Part shown: in pieces, positions 28,607 to 36,096 of the stretch | Numbering within the stretch: the stretch's first letter is position 1 | Layout of the letters: every line of letters starts with the position of its first letter | Origin: Endotrypanum monterogeii | Lineage: Eukaryota; Euglenozoa; Kinetoplastea; Trypanosomatida; Trypanosomatidae | Assembly: GCA_000333855.2 (NCBI GenBank) | Contig: CM007335.1 | Location: 422,035 to 458,130 of the forward strand | Direction of reading: 5' to 3' | DNA length: 36,096 bases | Notes under the pieces: model-generated | What the model was told of the DNA's origin: nothing | The model's input: only the letters and a program-made list of their open reading frames with translations | Databases searched by the model: none | Made by a program: the position numbers and the translations under genes

Positions 28607-30204
28607 TCGTATCAAAAAAAAAAAAGTGTTGTACTGCTTGATTACAACAGCTGTACAGATTCTCTCTCTAACGCCTTTCAAAGCTTTACAGACTCTTTCT
28701 CCCCCCAAACCAACACCCCCCTTTTTTTTTGCCCTGCGCGTGAAGGCGCTACAGGACTCAAATTGTACTCGGGTGTGAGCGACGAGGAGCTCAACGAGAG
28801 AGACAATTGGAAAAAGAAAAGAAGGAAGGAAGGACGGCGCGTGTCACCTCTCCTGTTAATCCTTCTTTCTGGGGGGGGGAAGGGGGGAGACTTCCTTGAA
28901 ATTTATTATTGGTAATCGATGGCGCAAGAAATAATCTGTGTGTGATGTGTGTGCTGATTGGTGCCCCTCCCCATCCCCACCTCAAAACGACTAAGAAAAA
29001 AAAAAATCACTCACCTTTAGAGGCTGGCTCGAAGAGGTTTTGGCCTACAGTTGTTCTGACAGCACCGTCCCTATGTTTTTGCACGGCAGCGGGTTCTCTA
29101 TTCAATCAGTGTAAGTGGAAAACGCGGCGAAGAAGTGTTGTATGTGTGTATGTGTGTGTGGGTTGGTTCACGTGCATCCGACAATTGGGTTCGCAGACAC
29201 ACAGGGGAGGAGAACAATATTTCGTGGTTACGTTTTCCGTTAGAGTGGTATGAGGGAAAAGAGCAGATGTGATGGCAGCGAGGACGCGAGTCCATGAGAG
29301 GGTTATAAGGTGATGATGCATAGGTGGACCAGGGACTCATTCGCTGCATACACATATATATTTCTCTCTCTGTATGCGTGCTTCCATCGGGAAAAGGGCC
29401 TGTATGAGCGCTGTCGAGCCGCCATGCTACACACAAGACGAGGACGTTAACCCACCTATTCTTCTCCCTCTCTGCAATCAGCCACGGGACTGCTGTCTCG
29501 AGACAGAGAAAGAAAGGGGTGGTGGCCACTACACTCAACACCCAGAGAGGGAGCCGAGCAATGAACTCATACATTTCCTTCTTCCCCTCTTCACTTTCCA
29601 GACAGAAATCTACAGACACATTCAGATGAGTTCGCAGCGCGAGACGCCCAGTTGATCTGGGATGCTTACGTGTCTGTATGTGAAGAGGAGGAGGCGGACT
29701 GTGTGGCGTCTCTGCGGCATTCTTGTCACCTCACATATATTTATGTTTTAATGAGTGAAATAAAGACAAAAAGAAATTTAAAAAATAGGGGGAAATAACT
29801 CTAACCGAGAGAAATGAGAAAGCACGTGACGGCAAGGCACACACACACACACACACATCGCTGGAGAACGGAATGTGACTCCAAAGACGTGAGCACGAGC
29901 AAGGAATCAGAGGTCAACATGAAGGGCGCCTGGATACTGCCGAGTCTATCGTCTGCCCACCCCAATCCTTGTGACCCCTTTTCTTGTTTTCGTGGGTATG
30001 CTTATATGTGTATAGCCGTGTAGACCTCCTAAACAATCACCCTTGCGCAGAGCTCACTGCCCTTGAACACTTCGCCCACTCCATCCCCGCAGGCGCTGTA
30101 GAGTTTTCAGACCACTGTGAGGACAGGTGCGAATCATCGAAAGGGCAACTGTGTGCGTGAGGGGAGACGAGGAAGGCTTACATGAACTCCATTGCCCGCG
30201 ACAC

Positions 30205-30594
30205 CGTTGATCACAAGTCGAGTTAATCGAACAGACCGAAGCCCATGTCGTCATCGGCCTCCTCCTCGGGCTCGTCCTTCTTCGCCGCAGCCGCAGCCGG
30301 GGCCGCAGCGCCCCCCGCAGCCGCCGCAGCGCCTCCCGCAGCGGCACCAGAGCTGGCCGCCGGCATCGCGCTCATCTTCGCGGCACCCTCAGCCACCAGC
30401 GTGGCCACATCGCGCCCGGCGATGCTCTCCATCACGAATGCGAGGGTGTCCTGGTCGACGTCGATGCTGACAGACTTGCAGATGGCCTCCACGTCCGCCT
30501 GAGACGGAGATGCCTTGCTCAGAGAGGCCAAAGCGTACGCGGCGAGATATTTGGTGGACATGGCGAAGAATTTGCGAATACGAAGAGCGCAGCG
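30205..30594 (-). repeat. P2 repeat block, copy B
   Basis: This 390-bp block matches 31653-32042 at a constant offset of 1448 with one difference (A at 30531 against G at 31979). It covers the P2 coding region, 18 bp after the stop codon and 33 bp before the ATG. Outside these limits I see no similarity between the two copies. Confidence 0.93.
30223..30561 (-). CDS. P2: 60S acidic ribosomal protein P2 (copy B, downstream)
   Basis: This 112-residue acidic ribosomal stalk protein would form P1/P2 dimers on P0 and recruit elongation factors to the large ribosomal subunit in the cytoplasm. The sequence shows a helical N-terminal dimerisation domain (about 1-65, beginning MSTKYLAAYALASLS), a flexible Ala/Gly-rich hinge (about 69-94), an acidic Glu/Asp stretch, and the diagnostic eukaryotic C-terminal tail DDDMGFGLFD. 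The length is normal for P2. The chosen start is the conserved MSTKY, although the frame is open upstream through microsatellite sequence. The protein is identical to that of copy A at 31671-32009. The nearest upstream AG on the transcript is at 30601-30600, giving a 5' UTR of about 38 nt. Leishmania P2 proteins of this type are known as strong antigens in infected hosts. Confidence 0.95.
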   Translation of the reverse strand: MSTKYLAAYALASLSKASPSQADVEAICKSVSIDVDQDTLAFVMESIAGRDVATLVAEGAAKMSAMPAASSGAAAGGAAAAAGGAAAPAAAAAKKDEPEEEADDDMGFGLFD

Positions 30595-30682
30595 GAAATC
30601 TATATTTGTACAAATTGAATACAATCGTGCGTTACGGATGTAAACACACGAAACCAAGTGAGTGAATGTAGGTAAGTAGGTA

Positions 30683-30702
30683 TGTGTGTGTGTGTGTGTG
30701 TA
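30683..30702. repeat. (TG)n microsatellite
   Basis: Ten TG dinucleotides just upstream of P2 copy B on its transcript strand, where it reads (CA)n. Confidence 0.9.
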
Positions 30703-30988
30703 TGTTCGAGCAACAAGCAAAACATGGATATAAGAAAAAAAAGGTATACTCGAGCACATGGAGACATTCATAGAACCGTGTATATACACGTGTGTTCCAG
30801 TGATGAAGCGATATATATAATTTTTTTTTTTGGGGGGGGCAAAGAACGGGGTTACGCGAAGGATGCGCCAAGCTAGCGTTGCACGAGCTGGGAGAAGAGG
30901 TTGAACATCGCCCTTGGCGGGTCCGACGGCTGCCCGGGTGTACACAGGGAGAGACTAGGTGATCAGTAGTGGTGACAGCTGAGTGGGA

Positions 30989-31030
30989 CACCCACCCACC
31001 CACCCACCCACACACACACACACACACACA
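30989..31030. repeat. (CCCA)5-(CA)10 compound microsatellite
   Basis: Five CCCA/ACCC units pass without interruption into about ten CA dinucleotides. The compound tract lies in the spacer between the two P2 genes, in the 3' flank of copy A. Confidence 0.9.
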
Positions 31031-31652
31031 AAGACCGCGTCTACTCACCATACATCTCTGCTGCTTTTCAAAATCGCCACTGTCCCAACATACACACACA
31101 CACACATGCACACCTTCACGAAGTGTCCCTGAATATATCTTGCGCCCTCATTCCATCTTCGCATTCTTCGCAGCAACATCGGGGCCAGTCCGCAATGCAC
31201 ACAACAAACAACCTCATCCGACGAGGTCTAGTACATCCATTCATCTTGATGGATGGATATATGGAGTATAAGGCGCTTAGAAGAAAAAACAACGGGAGGT
31301 ACTCTGTTTTCTGTGCGATGCATCATCACCACCATCACGGCTGTCGTCGTCGCCTGCGGAGAGAGAAAAAAACATGGGCATAAGACCAGTCGCTCTTCGA
31401 GGGCGTTTCCTTCACCAGAAGCCAAACGGGACGAATGTGAGGAGGAGGGAGAAAGGTGGATGCGGGGCGTAGGGCAGAGCCCTGAACTCCTCCTCCACGT
31501 CGACCTCACAGGAGGAGCGGACAGAGAGAGAGACTGATCCATAGACCAGCGCCTCCATGCCAGAAGAAAGCGGCAGCGCCGAGCACAAGGCTCCTCACTC
31601 CCCCCGCGCAAACCACCATCGCCAACGGAGAAGAAAATAAAATTAATGATAT

Positions 31653-32042
31653 CGTTGATCACAAGTCGAGTTAATCGAACAGACCGAAGCCCATGTCGTC
31701 ATCGGCCTCCTCCTCGGGCTCGTCCTTCTTCGCCGCAGCCGCAGCCGGGGCCGCAGCGCCCCCCGCAGCCGCCGCAGCGCCTCCCGCAGCGGCACCAGAG
31801 CTGGCCGCCGGCATCGCGCTCATCTTCGCGGCACCCTCAGCCACCAGCGTGGCCACATCGCGCCCGGCGATGCTCTCCATCACGAATGCGAGGGTGTCCT
31901 GGTCGACGTCGATGCTGACAGACTTGCAGATGGCCTCCACGTCCGCCTGAGACGGAGATGCCTTGCTCAGAGAGGCCAGAGCGTACGCGGCGAGATATTT
32001 GGTGGACATGGCGAAGAATTTGCGAATACGAAGAGCGCAGCG
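31653..32042 (-). repeat. P2 repeat block, copy A
   Basis: Partner of the block at 30205-30594, identical except for one base that changes a leucine codon from CTG to TTG without altering the protein. The 5' limit on the transcript is abrupt, at the sequence CGCTGCGC. Confidence 0.93.
31671..32009 (-). CDS. P2: 60S acidic ribosomal protein P2 (copy A, upstream)
   Basis: The 112-residue protein is identical to copy B at 30223-30561: N-terminal helical dimerisation domain, Ala/Gly hinge, acidic stretch and DDDMGFGLFD tail. It is the first of the tandem pair to be transcribed. Its upstream region differs from that of copy B. Past the shared 33 bp, the transcript strand has a C/T-rich stretch with no AG until 32073-32072, where CATCAG follows a T12 run (with CAAG as an alternative). 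The 5' UTR would be about 62 nt and pyrimidine-rich. Different UTRs with the same protein suggest that the copies differ in mRNA stability or stage expression, not in function. The frame is closed upstream by the same MSTKY start. Confidence 0.95.
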   Translation of the reverse strand: MSTKYLAAYALASLSKASPSQADVEAICKSVSIDVDQDTLAFVMESIAGRDVATLVAEGAAKMSAMPAASSGAAAGGAAAAAGGAAAPAAAAAKKDEPEEEADDDMGFGLFD

Positions 32043-33127
32043 AGGGAAAGAAGGAAGGAAAGCAAGAAAAACTGATGAATAATCGACTTGAAAAAAAAAA
32101 AATGGTGGAGGTGATCAGTGGTGGTGGAGGAAAAGGAGGAAGGGGGGGGGGGGCGGCGCGTGTTTGCACAAGCGTATCCCAAGAGAGGCAATGATATATC
32201 GTAGAGACGATTGAGTGGCGAGGCCGGTGGCGGACAAAGAAAAAAAAGGCGAAGGTAACGATGGGAATAGAGTTGGAAGAATATATATTTTTTGAGAAAC
32301 GGCAGATCACATGAGTCACTTGAGTCCTGCGCGTGTGCATGTGTGCGTTGCGTTTGAAGACGTGTGAGGAGGTGACAGCGGTCACGACAAACGGTTGAGA
32401 AGCTTCCACCCCCCCTTCCCCCATTATCAGGGCTACCAAGCGAGCAAGATGTCGAGGAGTAGACAAGCACAACCCTATGTTTGCAGACAACAGTCCTCTT
32501 CGCCGGCTGCACATGCCAACAAGGACACCGGATGAGATGAGGGTTTGACGCTGGAAGGAATGGACAGAAAAAAGGGGAAGACATATATTTCCCCCCTCCC
32601 CGCCGGCAGATGCGAACATGCAACTCACCTCAGGTAATCAGCTCCCCATGATGTATACTTCACAATGAGAGAAACGCCAAGCGAGTAGGGAAGTGCTTGA
32701 CAGGAATGACAGCATCTCCAGATGACCAGCCACGAGCCCCAACACAGCGGTGAAAGCAGGGTATATCTCGATAAAAGCACAAATGTGTGCAGGAAGACGA
32801 AGTGCTGGTGGGAAAAGTGAGGTGTAGATTGTGCCTTTGGTGACGGTGGGGGTATAGATATATATATATATATATATACATACATATAAATAAATATATG
32901 TTTACAGCCCTTTCTCCCTCAAAGAGGGGAGGAGATGACCAACAGCGCGAAACAGCAGACGTTATTGCGTCAAAACATATGTACAGCTGTCGTGAGTCAC
33001 AAAAAAAAAAAAACGTTTGGAACACAGACGCACCTACGCAAGGACACAAGGATTTTTTTTTCCTTTCATATCAGCTGATATGTAAATAGTGTTGGTAATC
33101 TCTTTCCTGTGCGCACACACAGCGGCA
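32010..33127. other. Spacer between 5-phosphatase gene and P2 copy A
   Basis: About 1.1 kb with no gene that I can support. It holds the 3' UTR of the 5-phosphatase and the 5' region of P2 copy A, including a T12 run on the transcript strand near 32090-32101 that probably serves the P2 acceptor. Also present are a G-run near 32142-32152, an (AT)n at 32859-32878 and an A-run near 33001-33013. Long minus-strand frames here run out of frame into P2 and are artefacts. Confidence 0.6.
32859..32878. repeat. (AT)n microsatellite
   Basis: Ten AT dinucleotides followed by further AT-rich sequence (to about 32899), about 250 bp past the stop codon of the 5-phosphatase, in its presumed 3' UTR. Confidence 0.88.
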
Positions 33128-35491
33128 CTATTCCCCACCAGCCAACATGTGTGGAGGGGTGCTGAGAAAATACTCAACGAGTGCCCTGGCGTCATCGCCC
33201 TCCTGCTGCAGCCGTTGCCGCATCTGCTGGTCGACACCGCCACCCTGCTGCAATCGAAACGAAATAGCACCTTGCGCATCCATCGGGCGGACAACGAGAA
33301 TGGTGCTGAAGAGGTGAGCCAAGAGGTTTGCATCGAGCTCATTGTCGCAGCTGTGGAGCGGCCTCAGCAGGAAGTTCAACAAAGACACGACGTACAGCCA
33401 TACGTTTGCGTGCATCGTCGGCAGCTGACGGAGGAACTGGAGCGGAGCTTTGCCCTTGGCGCGCCCTGCAGCAAGCGCCACCGGGTAATACTCGAAGGGC
33501 ACCACCGGCTCCACCAGGCCTCTCAGAAAGGCTAATAGGCACTCCGCTGCGCAATGTGGATCTGTGTCCGAAGGTAACGGGGTGTTCGTTGTATCCAGCA
33601 GCTCCATAATCTGACAACACGCTTCCCGGTCGGTGGAGCGAGTGAAAAGACCGGCCTCGTGCGGGTGCTGCGCGATGACATGGGCGAGATACCACAGCTC
33701 CTTAGGCACATGCGGTCGCACCCGGCGCACCACCTCCTCAAAGTCCGCCTTCTCCGCGTACGCCTCCACACACGGCTTATCCAGTAGGAGGGCGATGCTA
33801 TCCAGACTATTTGCAAAGACACTCGGACTCAGTACACACCGGCATTCCACAGCCTGCACCGGACCGTTACGGCAGCAAAGCAACAACATAGAGTTAAGGT
33901 CAACAGAACCTTGGCCCTGGTACGGGCGCCAAGTGGCCAGCCACCGCATACAGCGCGCGTTAATGACCGTCTCGATAATGACATCCCTAGACTCGCCTGG
34001 AAGAATGGCGAACTCTTGCGGGGTGACCCGCATCCAGGCACCACCGGAGGAGTCCCCCTCAATCTGCCGCACCACCCGCACCACAGCGACGCAGTCCCCG
34101 TTGTTTTGCACCATGACCGTTTCCCGCGTACCGCAGTGGTGGAAGCTCTGCCTCTGAAAATCTAATATCGATGTACTCAGTTTTATCCTCGCACTCGACG
34201 CCTTCGCCAAGCCAAGAGTCGAGACTTTTGCACGTAGCGACGACATTACCTGTGCCTTGAGCACCGCCACCTCCACGCACACCGGGAACCGTGCCAGCGC
34301 CTGCACGGGTTTGTGATCGCTGCTTCGCACGTCCATGAGGGCGCGGAGTTGGTCCAGTCGAATACGGGACTCCATCGACTTCCGACGCGACCACACACAT
34401 ATGCGATCCGTATAGCTGGGGATGCGGCGCTTCTCGCTGGTGTCGTACACATCGGTGCCCAAGTCGAAGCGATAGGTGGGCATGTGCGTTGGGGTGAAGG
34501 AGATGAAGTTCATCCATGGCGTATGTGGGTTTTTCATTTCCCGTGTCAGCTGATCGTACTCGAGAAGATCAGCGTATCGGCCCGCCTTCGCCAACTGTAC
34601 AGCAGTTTCGTATGGGAGTGCAAGACGGTAGTTCAGGTCCCCGGCTACAATGATGATGTCGTGATCACGGGGGCAGAGCTCAGCGAAGGCGAGCTCATCT
34701 ATGGACGGGCTCGCGCTCCCGTTGAGCTGCACCTCAGCGCGGCGGACAGCATTAAAGTCCATATTTTTAAGGATGGTGTTGATATCATCATTACGCTTGG
34801 AGACGTTGAGCTGCCCAGCCGCCAAGTGGGCCGTCATTATGCAAAAGGATGTGCGGTGAAGAACAATATGAAGGCCTACCGCGCCCTTATTGCCCATACC
34901 ACCTAATGCACCAGTGGCCACCGTTGCAACGGAACATTCCGTGACGGCCGCCAGCAGTGGCCGACGGATAAACACGCAGAGAAGTAAACCCACAAGTTGC
35001 TTTGGTGGGAAGGCGTAGTAGGGAGAAGCCTCCGCACCAGCAGACAAAGAGGAGGAGGTGGTGGTGGTGGTGCTGTCCGCACCGATGGCCACATTCAGAC
35101 CCACCACCCACGGCGCTGCAGCCTCCGTCTCCTGTTTGAAAAGAGCGGTTGCGCTCATGTCTACCTCCTGGAGGCCGACAACAATGAGGTCTGTGGGACG
35201 CGCCGGTGTACCGTCGTCGTCGTCTCCTTTACGAGTGAGGCAAACAAGGCTCGACAGCGGCAGTGTCGGCTTCTTGCATCCAACATTGAAGGTGGTGATG
35301 CACACACTCAGATCCTCCACGGTCGTGTAGTTCGCTTCGTAATGACCGATTTCTTGTTGCACCCACGCCTCTGCCGCAGCAGAAACACTTGAGCTCAACC
35401 CATTAATGCTAGATGGCGTTCGCTGGCGGAAAATGTCCTCTACAGTACGCCACTCCCGGTTAGGGAACGTTGGAGGGAGACCCGGGAACAT
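33128..35491 (-). CDS. Inositol polyphosphate 5-phosphatase, OCRL/INPP5B type
   Basis: This 787-residue enzyme is predicted to remove the 5-phosphate from phosphoinositides such as PI(4,5)P2 at endosomal, Golgi or flagellar-base membranes. The catalytic domain (about 61-400) shows the family signature in order: FNVG at 68-71, LQEV with the metal-binding Glu at 109, GNKGAVG at 200-206, TAHLAAG at 220-226, AGDLNYR at 283-289, PSYTDRI at 358-364, and SDHKPV at 391-396. An ASH-like beta domain follows (about 440-555), then a RhoGAP-like helical domain (about 575-745) with GLFTR near 614-618. This domain order is the hallmark of OCRL and INPP5B. Those partners bind Rab GTPases through ASH; whether this one does is inference. 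In OCRL the RhoGAP is catalytically inactive, and the arginine finger is not obvious here either. No N-terminal PH domain is present. The ATG at 35491 is first in frame, with CAG splice candidates immediately upstream. Confidence 0.92.
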   Translation of the reverse strand: MFPGLPPTFPNREWRTVEDIFRQRTPSSINGLSSSVSAAAEAWVQQEIGHYEANYTTVEDLSVCITTFNVGCKKPTLPLSSLVCLTRKGDDDDGTPARPTDLIVVGLQEVDMSATALFKQETEAAAPWVVGLNVAIGADSTTTTTSSSLSAGAEASPYYAFPPKQLVGLLLCVFIRRPLLAAVTECSVATVATGALGGMGNKGAVGLHIVLHRTSFCIMTAHLAAGQLNVSKRNDDINTILKNMDFNAVRRAEVQLNGSASPSIDELAFAELCPRDHDIIIVAGDLNYRLALPYETAVQLAKAGRYADLLEYDQLTREMKNPHTPWMNFISFTPTHMPTYRFDLGTDVYDTSEKRRIPSYTDRICVWSRRKSMESRIRLDQLRALMDVRSSDHKPVQALARFPVCVEVAVLKAQVMSSLRAKVSTLGLAKASSARIKLSTSILDFQRQSFHHCGTRETVMVQNNGDCVAVVRVVRQIEGDSSGGAWMRVTPQEFAILPGESRDVIIETVINARCMRWLATWRPYQGQGSVDLNSMLLLCCRNGPVQAVECRCVLSPSVFANSLDSIALLLDKPCVEAYAEKADFEEVVRRVRPHVPKELWYLAHVIAQHPHEAGLFTRSTDREACCQIMELLDTTNTPLPSDTDPHCAAECLLAFLRGLVEPVVPFEYYPVALAAGRAKGKAPLQFLRQLPTMHANVWLYVVSLLNFLLRPLHSCDNELDANLLAHLFSTILVVRPMDAQGAISFRLQQGGGVDQQMRQRLQQEGDDARALVEYFLSTPPHMLAGGE

Positions 35492-36096
35492 TACTGCTGG
35501 CGTGGGTACGCGTATATAAATAAATAAATACTATATATATATCTAGTGTACGCCAAATGTGTATCCTAGCAAGTACTGGCACACTTTATGCGATGACCAA
35601 CAAGACGGGTGCAGCTTTGAGGGGGATACCTCTGCACGCGAATGGTGAGAGGGGGGAGGGAGGAGGGGGGGGGATGGAAATTTCAAATGAAAGGTGATGC
35701 AAAGGGGGCGATGCGCACTGCGCGGGAGTCAGCTACAATGACCGATCTGTCCTCGCGTTCTCCGATACGTGCTGTGGGTTTAGGTTAGAGCAATTAGAGC
35801 CTCAGGGAAATGGAGGGAGGTGAGGGATGGAGGGGGGAGGGGGGGGGGGGAGCACGTAGACACAGATGTACGTGCATGGTTTGAAGCCGCTAGTCACACG
35901 GGTGAAGGTGACAGAAGGGGACGGGGATTCGCGAAGCTGTCTGGACATTGCAGCGAATTCGCTTTTTTGTGGCCGCTATTGGGCTGCAGCGGCACCAGGG
36001 ACGCGCGACAAGACACATCGAAGAGGAGAGGAAATATGCAGACATACGCAGAGGGCGAAAACACGTTCAACGGAGTAAACGATACCCAATCCCGCC
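35492..36096. other. Upstream flank of the 5-phosphatase gene
   Basis: About 600 bp with no gene. It contains AT-rich sequence next to the start (TAAATAAATAAATA and a short (AT)n near 35513-35543) and G-rich runs around 35650-35673 and 35830-35850, which on the transcript strand are C-rich tracts that could direct trans-splicing. The preceding gene of the cluster is outside the window. Confidence 0.55.

Larger units (their letters stand above)
27677..30222. other. Long spacer / 3' UTR downstream of P2 copy B
   Basis: This 2.5-kb stretch has no gene that I can support. It contains the P2 copy B 3' UTR and the kinase splice signals, and is dense in simple sequence: a G-rich block at 28145-28195, an (AT)n at 28485-28515, an (AC)n at 28589-28606 and many A- or T-runs of 9-13 bases. 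The largest minus-strand frame (29098-29619) ends in translated (CA)n and looks random. Confidence 0.6.
30562..31670. other. Spacer between the two P2 copies
   Basis: About 1.1 kb with no gene. It holds the 3' UTR of copy A and the 5' flank of copy B, and contains (TG)n at 30683-30702, a T11-G8 run near 30821-30839 and a CCCA/CA tract at 30989-31030. Flanks outside the 390-bp shared blocks look unrelated between the copies. Confidence 0.65.

Noticed and set aside
29098..29619. A 173-codon minus-strand frame in the P2-kinase spacer.
   Set aside because: It ends in translated (CA)n and looks random. A short hydrophobic patch near its start was not enough to call a membrane protein.
30562..30945. 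N-terminal extension of P2 copy B to a 240-residue protein.
   Set aside because: The extra codons come from microsatellite and spacer sequence, copy A has no matching extension, and P2 proteins start at MSTKY.
31318..31338. A plus-strand frame encoding Met followed by six histidines (a His-tag-like string).
   Set aside because: The surrounding bases are ordinary spacer with no vector sequence. The plus strand is not coding here, and the CAT/CAC run is a short trinucleotide-like repeat.
31837..32628. A 263-codon minus-strand frame overlapping P2 copy A.
   Set aside because: It reads the P2 gene in a different frame and continues through spacer; it is a shadow of the real gene.
35775..35790. 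A telomere-like GGTTTAGGTTAG string.
   Set aside because: It is a single short occurrence with no tandem array, so it is chance and not a chromosome end or interstitial telomere.

Overview
The window is nuclear DNA of a trypanosomatid, almost certainly Leishmania or a close relative in the Leishmaniinae. The evidence is that every credible gene lies on the minus strand without introns. The genes are separated by 0.9-2.5 kb spacers rich in polypyrimidine tracts and microsatellites, as expected for a directional cluster processed by trans-splicing. The window also carries a tandem pair of Leishmania-type acidic ribosomal P2 genes. From memory, the P2 protein differs at several positions from the L. 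infantum form, so the species is probably outside the L. donovani complex; this is weak evidence. There is no strand switch, tRNA, rRNA, transposase or CRISPR array that I can support.

In the direction of transcription (high to low coordinates) the layout is as follows. First is an OCRL/INPP5B-type inositol polyphosphate 5-phosphatase with ASH-like and RhoGAP-like domains (33128-35491). Next are two P2 genes encoding identical proteins (31671-32009 and 30223-30561). Then comes a 2743-residue multidomain kinase (19445-27676), followed by a 1263-residue protein joining a cyclic-nucleotide-binding fold to a nucleoside-phosphorylase-like domain (14797-18588). A doubtful 155-codon ORF follows (13386-13853). 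Next is a 3100-residue protein of unknown function with a long coiled coil (3407-12709), and then a TFIIB-like transcription factor (1054-2334). The window ends with the possible first codons of another gene (1-29).

The most interesting part is 14797-27676. The kinase reads as two cNMP-binding domains, PAS, a degenerate histidine-kinase core, a receiver domain and a STE11-like Ser/Thr kinase. This is a bacterial-type hybrid sensor kinase fused to a MAPKKK-like domain. The histidine-kinase core has lost its recognisable catalytic boxes, yet the receiver keeps all five canonical residues at CheY spacing (E1226/D1227, D1268, T1298, K1320, P1321). The next gene downstream joins a cNMP-binding fold to a domain with nucleoside phosphorylase motifs that resembles an uncharacterised bacterial family. 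In both proteins the cNMP folds appear to lack the usual phosphate-binding arginine. I infer that they may sense nucleosides or another ligand, as trypanosomatid PKA regulatory subunits do. Whether the two proteins act together is speculation based on adjacency and shared domain type.

Genes in such clusters are normally co-transcribed whatever their function, so order alone is weak evidence of a shared role. Expression differences would come from UTRs. The P2 pair shows this well: a 390-bp block with one silent difference is set between flanks with no similarity that I can see.
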